DNA from: Planctomycetota bacterium | GTDB lineage: Bacteria > Planctomycetota > Phycisphaerae > Phycisphaerales > UBA1924 | DNA: 64,000 nucleotides | Reading direction: 5' to 3' | Assembly (NCBI GenBank): GCA_039819165.1 | Contig: JBCBSM010000001.1 | Coordinates: forward strand, 496,001-560,000 | Shown: positions 21,048 to 29,980 of the stretch, piece by piece | Numbering within the stretch: position 1 is the stretch's first letter | Layout: every line of letters begins with the position of its first letter | Translations under genes and position numbers: made by a program | Notes under the pieces: model-generated | Told to the model about the DNA's origin: nothing | Databases searched by the model: none | What the model saw: the letters and a program-made list of their open reading frames with translations, nothing else

Positions 21048-21081
21048 GGTCGTCGGATTCCTCTCGAGCCGATCGCTCGTC

Positions 21082-21561
21082 TCAGGCGTCGCTCTCGGCC
21101 TCGGCCTCGGACTTGCCCGTGCTCCGCGAGGAGAGCACCTGCTGGATGGCCGACCGCGAGACCTTGATCTTGGTCTGGCCCGAGTCGTCGGCCTTCAGGA
21201 TGACCTCGTCGGTGCGGATCTCGGCCACCGTGCCGATGATGCCGCCGATGGTCTGCACCTTGTCGTTGCGGGCCAGGGCGTCGAGCATCTGCTGGCGTTC
21301 CCGCTGCTCCCGCTTGGCCTTGCGGCCGCTGGTGAAGATGAGCACCAGCATGAAGGCCACGCCGCCGAAGAGCAGGATCTCGAAGGGACCGATGCCCTGC
21401 CGCGGCGGCGGTCCGCCTGCGCCCGCGGCCGGATCCACGGTCCCCGCCTCGCCCGTGGTCTCGCTGCCGGCGGGCTGGTCGCCGGCGAGGGGCGAGCCGT
21501 CCTGGAACGCGAGGGTGAGCGGGATGGCGGGCAGCGCGAGGGCGTCGGCGGTGGCATCCAA
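21082..21561 (-). CDS. yajC: Preprotein translocase subunit YajC
   Basis: Small single-span partner of SecDF, 159 residues. An N-terminal extension of about 55 residues, partly hydrophobic and Gly/Pro-rich, precedes the conserved part. The membrane helix ILLFGGVAFMLVLIF is near residue 62, followed by the family block RKAKREQRERQQMLDAL and the DKVQTIGGIIGTVAEI signature. Many YajC proteins are 90-120 residues, so the N-terminal extension is notable. It sits between tgt and secDF, the classical tgt-yajC-secD-secF order. Confidence 0.92.
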   Translation of the reverse strand: MDATADALALPAIPLTLAFQDGSPLAGDQPAGSETTGEAGTVDPAAGAGGPPPRQGIGPFEILLFGGVAFMLVLIFTSGRKAKREQRERQQMLDALARNDKVQTIGGIIGTVAEIRTDEVILKADDSGQTKIKVSRSAIQQVLSSRSTGKSEAEAESDA

Positions 21562-21651
21562 GGTGGCAACATCCTGTCGTTCGGCGTGCCGGCCGAGCGG
21601 TGCCCGGCGGCCGCGGGCGGTCCATGAGCCGCATCCAGAGAAGAACTGGCC

Positions 21652-22908
21652 CTACGCGGGAACACGCGGGCCGGCATCGTAAGCGGCCGGCGGGATGCCC
21701 GCCGCCGCCGAGGGCCAGCGTTTCGCGAAGGCGGCCCAGTCCTCGCGGCGGATCGTCTCGCGGAGGTCGATCATCAGCCGCTGGAAGAACCGCAGGTTGT
21801 GCATCGAAACCAGGATCGGGCCGAGCATCTCGCGGGCCATGAACAGATGCCGTATATACGCCCGGCTGTGGTGGCTCCCTCCGCCGACCAGCGGCCGGCA
21901 GGCGGGGCAGTCGCAGCGCTCCTCGAGCGGCCCATCGTCCTCGGCGAATCGCGCGTTGCGGAGGCGGATCTGGCCATCGGCGACGAAGGCGTTGGCGTTG
22001 CGGCCGTTGCGGGCGGGCAGCACGCAATCGAACATGTCCACGCCCGCGCACACCGCCGCGACGATGTCCCGCGGGTACCCCACGCCCATCAGGTAGCGGG
22101 GCTTCGCGTCGGGCAGCATGGGCGCGGTGTGCCGGACGACCTCGGCGATCTCTTCGCTGGTCTCGCCCACGCTCACCCCGCCGATGGCGTAGCCCGGGAG
22201 GTCGATCGCCGTCACCCGCTGAGCCGACCATGCCCGCGCGTCGGGATCGGTGCCGCCCTGCACGATGCCGAAGAGCGCCTGCGCAGCGCGCCGCTCGTGC
22301 GCCGCCACGCAGCGCTCCAGCCAGCGGATCGTCCGCTCGTTGGCGAGCTTGAGCCGTGCGGCGTGGTCGTAGCCGTTGCGGCGGGCGTCGCGGGCGTGGG
22401 CGGCCTGGAGCTTGAGCCGCGTCTGGGATTGCGGGCCGGCGGCGATGTCGACCGCGGGCGGGCAGTCGTCGAAGGCCATGATGATGTCGGCGCCGATCTG
22501 GTTCTGGATCCGCATCGACACCTCGGGCGTCATGCGGAGTTCGCCCCCGTCGACGATGGACCGAAAGGTCACGCCGTCCTCGTCGACGGCGTTGGTGTCG
22601 GCCATGGAGTAGGCCTGGTAGCCGCCCGAGTCGGTCAGGATCGGGCCGTCCCAGTTCATGAAGCGGTGCGCGCCGCCCATCCGCTCGATGAGATCGGGAC
22701 CGGGGCGGAGCCACAGGTGGTAGGCGTTGTTGAGCACGACCTGGACGCCGATCGCGCGGAGCTGGTCGATCGAGAGGCCCCGGACCGTGCCGCGGGTGCC
22801 AACGGTCATGAAGGCGGGCGTGTCGAACGGCCCGTGCGGCGTGTGCACCACGCCCGCGCGCGCGAACGTCGACGTGCTCCGGGCGTGGATCTCGAGCCGG
22901 ACGGCCAT
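21652..22908 (-). CDS. tgt: tRNA-guanine transglycosylase (queuine tRNA-ribosyltransferase)
   Basis: Exchanges guanine 34 of GUN tRNAs for the queuosine precursor preQ1. The 418-residue product has TPAFMTVGTRGTVRGLS near residue 30, the active-site TDSGGYQAYSM near 95, ADIIMAFDDCPP near 142, the GIVQGG loop near 220, and the nucleophile region GVDMFDCVLPARNGRNA near 295. The zinc site CDCPAC ends with a His later in GGGSHHSRAYIRHLF. The start ATG is placed at MAVRLEI, eight bases after the rhomboid stop. The downstream gene is yajC, as in many bacteria. Confidence 0.95.
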   Translation of the reverse strand: MAVRLEIHARSTSTFARAGVVHTPHGPFDTPAFMTVGTRGTVRGLSIDQLRAIGVQVVLNNAYHLWLRPGPDLIERMGGAHRFMNWDGPILTDSGGYQAYSMADTNAVDEDGVTFRSIVDGGELRMTPEVSMRIQNQIGADIIMAFDDCPPAVDIAAGPQSQTRLKLQAAHARDARRNGYDHAARLKLANERTIRWLERCVAAHERRAAQALFGIVQGGTDPDARAWSAQRVTAIDLPGYAIGGVSVGETSEEIAEVVRHTAPMLPDAKPRYLMGVGYPRDIVAAVCAGVDMFDCVLPARNGRNANAFVADGQIRLRNARFAEDDGPLEERCDCPACRPLVGGGSHHSRAYIRHLFMAREMLGPILVSMHNLRFFQRLMIDLRETIRREDWAAFAKRWPSAAAGIPPAAYDAGPRVPA

Positions 22909-22916
22909 CGCGGAGG

Positions 22917-23843
22917 CTACGGCCGGCGCTGGCTGCGGGTCGCCCGGCTGAGGGCGTCGCGTTCGGCGTCGCTGAGGCTGCCGGCGCCGCGGTCGCTGAT
23001 CTTCTTGAGGATGCGGTCGACCTCGGCGTCGCTCGGGGCATCGACGGCGTCGCTGCCGGCGAGCCTGAGGTTGCCCCCCCCCCGCCGTCGCCGCCCGCCG
23101 CGGGTCTTGGCGGCCCCCTTGGGCTTGCGGGAGTCGCCCAGCACGTCGAAGAAGTCGATCAGGTGGTGGCTGTTGCGGATGAAGTACCAGCCCGCGGCCG
23201 CGCCGCCGAGATGGGCCGCATTGCCGCCGGCGTTGCTCGCGCCGAAGACCAGCAGCGCAACCGTGATGGCGACGTAGCCATAGGCGAAGGTCGACATCTT
23301 CATGGGGATGGGCGGGAACAGCAGCTGGATGCGGGCGTTGGGCGCGATGTAGGCGCAGGCCATGACGACGCCGAAGACGCCCGCGGATGCGCCCACGAGC
23401 GGCGTCGAGGGATCGTTGAACAGCAGGCCCGGAAGCTGGATGTTCAGCACCGATCCCAGCAGGTTGAGCAGGAGGTAGAACAGCGCTCCGGCGATGCCGC
23501 AGACGAGGTAGAACGCGAGGTACTTCTTGGCACCGAGCTGGTCCTCGACGAGCCGGCCGAGCATGAACAGGCCGATCATGTTGAAGGCCAGATGGTAGAT
23601 TCCACCGTGCAGGAACTGGAACGTGACGAAACGCCAGAACTCGAGGAATGGCAGGAAGACCCGCTCCGTCGAGAAGTACCCGTACACGAACATCGGGGCG
23701 AACAGGACCGGCGCGAGATAGCGCATGAGCTCTATCGCGACATTGATGATGATCAGCCACAGCGTCGCCGACAGCCGAAAGCCCGGCGCGGGCCCGCCGC
23801 GGGGCGGGTCGGCCTGCATGTAGTCGCGGTCGTGCAGCCCCAT
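22917..23843 (-). CDS. Rhomboid family intramembrane serine protease
   Basis: A multi-span protein of 308 residues. The catalytic serine is in VGASAGVFGVVMA near residue 150, and the catalytic histidine in NAAHLGGAAAGW near 212; HGGIYHLAFNMIGLF is the conserved second helix near 80. The cytosolic tail contains a basic RRRRGGG stretch encoded over ten consecutive G residues on the coding strand. It ends with a helical motif, DRILKKISDRGAGSLSDAER, which closely resembles the tail of the M50 protease encoded upstream. Substrate unknown. It lies between the M50 protease (97 bases) and tgt (8 bases) in one minus-strand run. Confidence 0.88.
   Translation of the reverse strand: MGLHDRDYMQADPPRGGPAPGFRLSATLWLIIINVAIELMRYLAPVLFAPMFVYGYFSTERVFLPFLEFWRFVTFQFLHGGIYHLAFNMIGLFMLGRLVEDQLGAKKYLAFYLVCGIAGALFYLLLNLLGSVLNIQLPGLLFNDPSTPLVGASAGVFGVVMACAYIAPNARIQLLFPPIPMKMSTFAYGYVAITVALLVFGASNAGGNAAHLGGAAAGWYFIRNSHHLIDFFDVLGDSRKPKGAAKTRGGRRRRGGGNLRLAGSDAVDAPSDAEVDRILKKISDRGAGSLSDAERDALSRATRSQRRP
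23074..23083. repeat. Homopolymer of ten C (G on coding strand) within rhomboid gene
   Basis: Ten identical bases inside the coding sequence for the tail linker of the rhomboid protease. A one-base change here would remove the C-terminal helical motif while leaving the catalytic core intact. Confidence 0.9.
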
Positions 23844-23940
23844 GGCGCTCCTGGTGTTGCCGCGGTGGTGCGCGGCCGGTTCCGCCGGATTGTTCGGCGA
23901 TCGTCCGCCGGCGTATCGCGGCCCCTGGCTTATCGGCAGG

Positions 23941-24963
23941 CTATCCCGCCTCGCTGTCGCGCTTCTTCTGGGATACGCGATCGAGGAACCTGCGTTCGCG
24001 CCCCGAGAGCGAGCCCATGCCGTCCCGGGCGATCTTGGCCAGCAGCCGCTCGACCTCGGCCTCTTCCTTCTGCCGCTTCTGGATGGCCGCCAGCTGGGCC
24101 CGGGTCGGCCCGCGGCGGACCTCGGGCTCGTGGGCGGTGGCGTACTGCGGCTCGTAGCCCATCATCTTGAGGCTCTGCTTCTGCTGCCAGCTGGTGATGC
24201 CGCCGAACAGCGCAATGCCCAGCAGCAGCATCGCGCCAAAGGCGAAGGCGACCACCGCGACCACTACGGCGGCGACCATGCCGACGTTGCAGACGATCCA
24301 GAGCGACTTCTCGTAGCCGACCTTCCGCCATAGCAGGCACTGCACGATGCGGCCCGAGTCCATGGGGTACATGGGCACCAGGACGTTGAAGAGCAGCAGC
24401 ACCAGATTCATGAAGTGCATCGAGAACAGCAGCGTCGGCACGAGCCCATCGCCGGGCCAGACGGGAGCGAAGGGGTTGAAGAAGGCGTTCCGCCAGTCGC
24501 CGGTCGCGAGCCAGACCCCGCCGGCGAGAAGGGGATACAGCGCGGCGTTCACCGCCGGCCCGCCCACCACCGTGATCAGCTCGTCCCGCCAGTTGTGCGG
24601 CGGCCGGCAGTAGGCCAATCCGCCCAGCGGCCAGAGCATGATCTCGTCGGCCTCGCCCCCAACGTGGCGGCAGGCGAAGCAGTGGCCGTACTCGTGCATC
24701 AGGACCAGCCCAAACAGGCTGCCTAGATAGATCAGCGTGTATAGCGGACCGATGAGATCGCCGCGGAAGGACGAGATCGCCATGATCACGACGAACAGGA
24801 TGAAGATGACGTGCAGCTTGACGCTGATGCCCCACGCCCGGTACAGCGGGACGGCCCAGCGCATGGGGTTGTCGCCCTCGCCGAAGACGCGGGAGAGGAA
24901 GCCGCGGCGGCCGTAGCCGCCATCGCCCGCCCCACCGCCTCCGGTCCGCCAGCCGTCGCTCAC
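23941..24963 (-). CDS. Site-2 protease-like M50 family metalloprotease
   Basis: An integral membrane zinc protease of 340 residues. The zinc motif HEYGH lies in GLVLMHEYGHCFACRHVGGE near residue 90. The third ligand motif is FNVLVPMYPMDSGRIV near 195, the family form of NxxPxxPxDG. The Gly-rich N-terminus is cytosolic. The C-terminus has a charged helical segment and ends VERLLAKIARDGMGSLSGRE, like the tail of the neighbouring rhomboid. The GTG start overlaps the stop of the nudix gene (GTGA). Peptidases of this type cleave membrane-bound regulators or remnant signal peptides; the substrate here is unknown. Confidence 0.87.
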   Translation of the reverse strand: MSDGWRTGGGGAGDGGYGRRGFLSRVFGEGDNPMRWAVPLYRAWGISVKLHVIFILFVVIMAISSFRGDLIGPLYTLIYLGSLFGLVLMHEYGHCFACRHVGGEADEIMLWPLGGLAYCRPPHNWRDELITVVGGPAVNAALYPLLAGGVWLATGDWRNAFFNPFAPVWPGDGLVPTLLFSMHFMNLVLLLFNVLVPMYPMDSGRIVQCLLWRKVGYEKSLWIVCNVGMVAAVVVAVVAFAFGAMLLLGIALFGGITSWQQKQSLKMMGYEPQYATAHEPEVRRGPTRAQLAAIQKRQKEEAEVERLLAKIARDGMGSLSGRERRFLDRVSQKKRDSEAG

Positions 24964-25546
24964 GCCGCCCCCCCCGGCAGCAGCAGGCCGGCGAGGCGGG
25001 CCCGCAGGATGGGGATGATGGACTTGGCGTCGAGCATGGTGCCGTCGTCGATCATGGCCATCGCCCGGTCGGCGGGCACGGGGTGCACCTCGATGCGCTC
25101 GCCGTCGTCGAGGTCCTGGCCGACGTGGGTGAGATCGCGGGCGACGAAGGCGTGCATGACCTCGTCGGTCAGGCCCGGCGTCGTATAGAACCGGCAGAGC
25201 GGCTCGACCGTTGCGGCCCGGTATCCGGTTTCTTCGGCCAGTTCCCGGGATGCGCACGCGTGCGGGTCCTCGCCGGGGTCGATGGTGCCCGCGGGGATCT
25301 CCCAGAGGATCCGCCCGGTGGCCGGCCGCTCGTTGCGGATGAGCACGAGCGTCGCGGGGGCGTGGCTCGTCGCTGGCTCGAGGATGGGCAGGATGGCGGC
25401 CGCCCCCGGGTGGCGGACGGTGGCCATGGTCCGTGCGCCCCCGTCGCCGCGGACGGTGATGAGCTCGAAGTCGAACTTCGGGCCGTCGTAGATCGTGCGG
25501 CGTTCGATTGGTTCGGGCAGCGTGTCGGGCTCGGCCTGCGCGTCGG

Positions 25547-25550
<4 letters not shown>
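24960..25550 (-). CDS. Nudix hydrolase, ADP-ribose pyrophosphatase-like
   Basis: A 196-residue nudix enzyme. The nudix box is complete: [20 protein letters not shown] followed by TGY, near residues 98-120. The N-terminal domain with [14 protein letters not shown] and the segment [11 protein letters not shown] fit the ADP-sugar pyrophosphatase branch (NudF-like), which hydrolyses ADP-ribose to AMP and ribose 5-phosphate. Its ATG overlaps the enolase stop (ATGA), and its own stop overlaps the M50 start, so the three genes are translationally coupled. Substrate assignment is by similarity of the flanking motifs only. Confidence 0.85.
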
Positions 25551-26842
<1,292 letters not shown>

Positions 26843-26985
26843 GCCCCCGTTCCCCCCGTGTGGTGCTGCGGTGCACGCCGCCGCGGCGGACCCGTGGCCG
26901 CACGGGGCGGTCGGGCGTGCGGGCTACGCTAGGCGGAGGGGCTCGCCGGACGTGCCGGAGGAGGGCCCCTCGAGCGAGGAGCCCG

Positions 26986-27696
26986 ATGGCCACGACCGCC
27001 GACGAATTCCAGCGCCGGCTCGGTGGGCTGAAGGCCGACATCGTTCGGCAGGGCCTCCGCGTGCGGATCCTCGCCGAGGAGGCCTTCGAGGCGGTGTTCT
27101 CGCCCGATGCGAGCGCCCTCTCGCGGCTGAACGCGCTCGAGGACGAGGTCGACCGCGTTGACGTGGAGATCGAGCGGGAGGCCGTCGCGCTGCTCACCGA
27201 CGCGACCGAGATCGGCAGCCGGCTGGCCGACGCCGATCTCCGGCTGGTGCTCACGATCGTGAAGATCAACAACGAGCTGGAACGGATCGCCGACGCCGGG
27301 GTGCAGACCGCCGAGCTGGGGCGGCAGCTCTCGCAGCGTGAGGCAAGGTGCCCCGCCACCCTCCGCGTGATGACCAACAGCGTGGTGGGCATCCTCCGCG
27401 ACGCCATCCAGGCCATCGAAGCGGGCACGCCGGAGCTGGCGCGGGTGGTGCTCGAGAGCGACGACGCCGTCGAGGCCTTCAAGGACACGCTCGTCCGCGA
27501 GGCCGAGCGGATGGTCGCCGGCGGCTCCATCGGGGCGGGCAGCGCCTTCGCGATGGTCGAGATCGCGACGGCCTGCCAGTTCATCGCCGAGCACGCCGTC
27601 AACATCGCCGAGCAGCTGCTGTACTACCACACCGGCACCATCGTCCGCCACAGCGACGGCCGATGGCAGGAGGTCCGGCTGGAGGAGTCCGAGTAG
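26986..27696 (+). CDS. phoU: PhoU domain protein
   Basis: A 236-residue all-helical protein with two PhoU repeats. Each repeat carries the expected acidic metal-binding pattern: NNELERIADAGVQTAE near residue 100 and CQFIAEHAVNIAEQLLYY near 205. PhoU proteins couple the phosphate ABC transporter to the PhoR kinase and repress the phosphate regulon. No pst genes or phoR/phoB are adjacent here, so it may be a stand-alone PhoU-like regulator. The ATG has AGGAG seven bases upstream, and the N-terminus fits the family. Confidence 0.85.
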   Translation: MATTADEFQRRLGGLKADIVRQGLRVRILAEEAFEAVFSPDASALSRLNALEDEVDRVDVEIEREAVALLTDATEIGSRLADADLRLVLTIVKINNELERIADAGVQTAELGRQLSQREARCPATLRVMTNSVVGILRDAIQAIEAGTPELARVVLESDDAVEAFKDTLVREAERMVAGGSIGAGSAFAMVEIATACQFIAEHAVNIAEQLLYYHTGTIVRHSDGRWQEVRLEESE

Positions 27697-27771
27697 GCCG
27701 GTGGGCTCAAATCCCGGTGCCGTCCCAGCGGCATGCGCGGGATGCCCACCCGAACGACACAGGAGTTACGC

Positions 27772-28254
27772 ATGAACCGGTCGCTACTCCGTATTGGCGT
27801 TCTTTGCTCCGTGCCCGTGTTGCTGGCGGGTGCCGCCGCGATCGACCATCGAGCCCAGGCCCGCGATGAGTCCGGAGCCGCCGCCCAGCCGCAGGCCCAA
27901 GAGGCGGCCATGGCGGTGCACTACCTCGAGATCGTGACGCCGGCGGTGGACGAGACGTGCACGGCCCTCGCCCAGGCCCACGGCATCCAGTTCGGCGAGC
28001 CAAACCCGATGCTCGGCAGCGCGCGAACCGCCGGCCTGAAGGACGGCGGCCGCATCGGTGTGCGGGCGCCGCTCCGCGCAACCGAGGAGCCGGTCGTGCG
28101 GCCCTACGTGCTGGTCGACGACATCGAGGCGGCGGTGAAGGCGGCCAAGGCGGCCGGCGCCGAGGTGGCCATCCCGCCGATGGCGATTCCCGGCGAGGGT
28201 ACCTTCTCGATCTACATCCTGGGCGGCATCGAGCACGGCCTGTGGCAGAACTAG
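27772..28254 (+). CDS. Secreted VOC (glyoxalase-like) family protein
   Basis: A 160-residue protein with a signal peptide-like N-terminus (about residues 1-26, VPVLLAGAAAI) followed by a linker and a single vicinal-oxygen-chelate domain from MAVHYLEIVTPAVDETC to the C-terminus. VVRPYVLVDDIEAAVKAAKA and GIEHGLWQ are typical of the family. The start at 27772 is favoured by AGGAG just upstream. A second in-frame ATG at 27910 begins exactly at the domain, so a shorter cytosolic form is possible. Enzymatic role unknown: VOC proteins include glyoxalases, dioxygenases and binding proteins. Confidence 0.75.
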   Translation: MNRSLLRIGVLCSVPVLLAGAAAIDHRAQARDESGAAAQPQAQEAAMAVHYLEIVTPAVDETCTALAQAHGIQFGEPNPMLGSARTAGLKDGGRIGVRAPLRATEEPVVRPYVLVDDIEAAVKAAKAAGAEVAIPPMAIPGEGTFSIYILGGIEHGLWQN

Positions 28255-28362
28255 ACCCCGCGGCAACGCACCCGCTGCGCCGTGCGCGGGCGGGCGGGGA
28301 TGTGTGCCCGGGCTACGCCCGCGGATCCCGGCTTCGATGCAGGTAGGGCACGGACGTCCCGC

Positions 28363-29628
28363 ATGAGCCCGCTCCGCCTTGCCGCCATCACGCTGCTTGC
28401 CGCGAGCAGCCTGACCGTCATGAGCGGCGCGACCATCGCGCCGGCGCTGCCCGCAATCCGAGATGCGTACGCCGATGGCTGGCAGGCCGATCTGCTATCC
28501 AAGCTCGTGCTCACGCTTCCCGCGCTGCTGATCGCGCTCATCGCGCCCATCGGCGGCCGGCTGCTGAATCGGCTCGGCCGCAGACGCACCTTGTTCGCGG
28601 GGCTTGTGTTCTACGCAGTCGCCGGGAGCAGCGGGCTCTGGGTGCCCGAGTCGTGGACGCTGCTCGGGCTCCTCGGCGGCCGCGCCGCGCTCGGTGCCGC
28701 CGTTGCCATGGTAATGGTTTCTGCGACGACGCTCATCGGCGACTACTTCTCCGGCGAGCAGCGGCGGGGTCTGCTCGGGGTGCAGAGCGCCTGCATGGCC
28801 GGAGGCGGCGTCGCCTTCCTGCTCCTCGGTGGCGTGCTCGCGGACGTGGATTGGCGTCTGCCATTTGCGGTCTACCTGCTGAGCCTGCTGCTCGTACCGA
28901 TGGCGCTGATGCTCCCGGAACCAGATCGCAGCGATGACCGGCAGGAGCGTACCGAGGGGAGCGTCCTTGCGGTGCTTCCGGTCTACCTGATCGCGTTCGG
29001 GTTCATGGTCGCGTTCTACCTCGCACCGACGCAACTCCCGTTCCTCGTGGAGGCCATCCTCGCGCACGGCCCCGAGGCGGGTGGGCTGCTGAGTGGGAGC
29101 GCGATTGCTGCGAGTACGGCGACGGGCGTCGTTACCGGGCTCGCCTACGGAAAGCTCCGGCCGCGGCTGGGGCTCCACGGGGTGAACGCATCGGCATCGG
29201 GGCTCATGGCGATCGGATTCGCGATGGTCTGGTGTTCGTCGTTCCTCGGCCACGGCTGGCTGCCGGCCTACGCCATGGTCCTCGGGGGCATGGGTGTGTT
29301 CGGGCTTGGATCCGGAGCGTTCATGCCGAATCTCAACAACTGGCTGCTCGATGTCGTGCCCGAATCGAGCCGTGGTCGGGCGGTGGGCATCCTCACCGCG
29401 TCCTTCTTCCTCGGACAATTCCTGAGCCCGGCGGTGATGGAGCCTGTCGTCGGTGCGACGAGCATTCCCGCCGCGTTCGGCATTGCCGGCGCGATCCTCG
29501 GAGTGGGCGCTGTGCTCGTCGTAATCATCACGCCGAGCCTACGGCGCAGGCTCGGCGGCCACCGCGGCGGCACCCGATGCGGCTACCAAGACCCGCTTGG
29601 CCCATGCCCTCGGATTGATGACCGCTGA
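28363..29628 (+). CDS. MFS transporter
   Basis: A major facilitator of 421 residues with about twelve hydrophobic helices. The signature between helices 2 and 3 is GGRLLNRLGRRRTLF near residue 65. The family exports or imports small solutes using the proton gradient; the substrate cannot be read from the sequence, although the overall pattern fits the drug/metabolite efflux groups. The ATG at 28363 begins directly before helix 1; earlier starts would add a non-hydrophobic leader. It follows the VOC gene by 108 bases. Confidence 0.85.
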   Translation: MSPLRLAAITLLAASSLTVMSGATIAPALPAIRDAYADGWQADLLSKLVLTLPALLIALIAPIGGRLLNRLGRRRTLFAGLVFYAVAGSSGLWVPESWTLLGLLGGRAALGAAVAMVMVSATTLIGDYFSGEQRRGLLGVQSACMAGGGVAFLLLGGVLADVDWRLPFAVYLLSLLLVPMALMLPEPDRSDDRQERTEGSVLAVLPVYLIAFGFMVAFYLAPTQLPFLVEAILAHGPEAGGLLSGSAIAASTATGVVTGLAYGKLRPRLGLHGVNASASGLMAIGFAMVWCSSFLGHGWLPAYAMVLGGMGVFGLGSGAFMPNLNNWLLDVVPESSRGRAVGILTASFFLGQFLSPAVMEPVVGATSIPAAFGIAGAILGVGAVLVVIITPSLRRRLGGHRGGTRCGYQDPLGPCPRIDDR

Positions 29629-29754
29629 ATCGAAGGAAAGCGTACCCGAGCAGAATCGATCGGGCACGATGGGCCTGCCGGGGCGGGGGTAAAGAACGAC
29701 TGGACCGTACTGATCGGCACGCCTTGGGTCTTGGGTTATTACGAGCAAGGCGAA

Positions 29755-29829
29755 TCGGGGTGAGAGGATTCGAACCTCCGACCTTTTGACCCCCAGTCAA
29801 ACGCGCTAACCAAGCTGCGCCACACCCCG
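29755..29829 (-). tRNA. tRNA-Pro (GGG)
   Basis: A full cloverleaf of 75 bases. The 7-bp acceptor stem pairs CGGGGTG with CACCCCG, and the D stem GCGC with GCGC. The anticodon stem TTTGA/TCAAA encloses CTGGGGG with anticodon GGG. The T arm is GGAGG-TTCGAAT-CCTCT. The discriminator base is A and CCA is not encoded. Confidence 0.95.
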
Positions 29830-29902
29830 GATGGACGACGACTGCTCCGCGGCACCCGCCGGACTCGATGGTAGGCGGGCGTGCCGCGAGCGGGCCGGCA
29901 CG

Positions 29903-29935
29903 AAAAACGGCGGGCGACCCTTGGGTCGCCCGCCG
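29903..29935 (-). terminator. Intrinsic terminator of M36 protease gene
   Basis: On the minus strand a 12-13 bp GC-rich inverted repeat (CGGCGGGCGACC type) with a very short loop is followed by TTTTT. It lies 45 bases after the stop of the M36 gene. Confidence 0.9.
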
Positions 29936-29980
29936 CATCGTTGGTGTGCGGTTGCGTCGCGAGCGACGCGGTGCTGCGGA

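Noticed and set aside
24968-24975. Run of eight C at the nudix/M50 junction as a frameshift site
   Set aside because: It lies at the very end of the nudix gene, just before the GTG start of the M50 gene, and nothing suggests programmed slippage.
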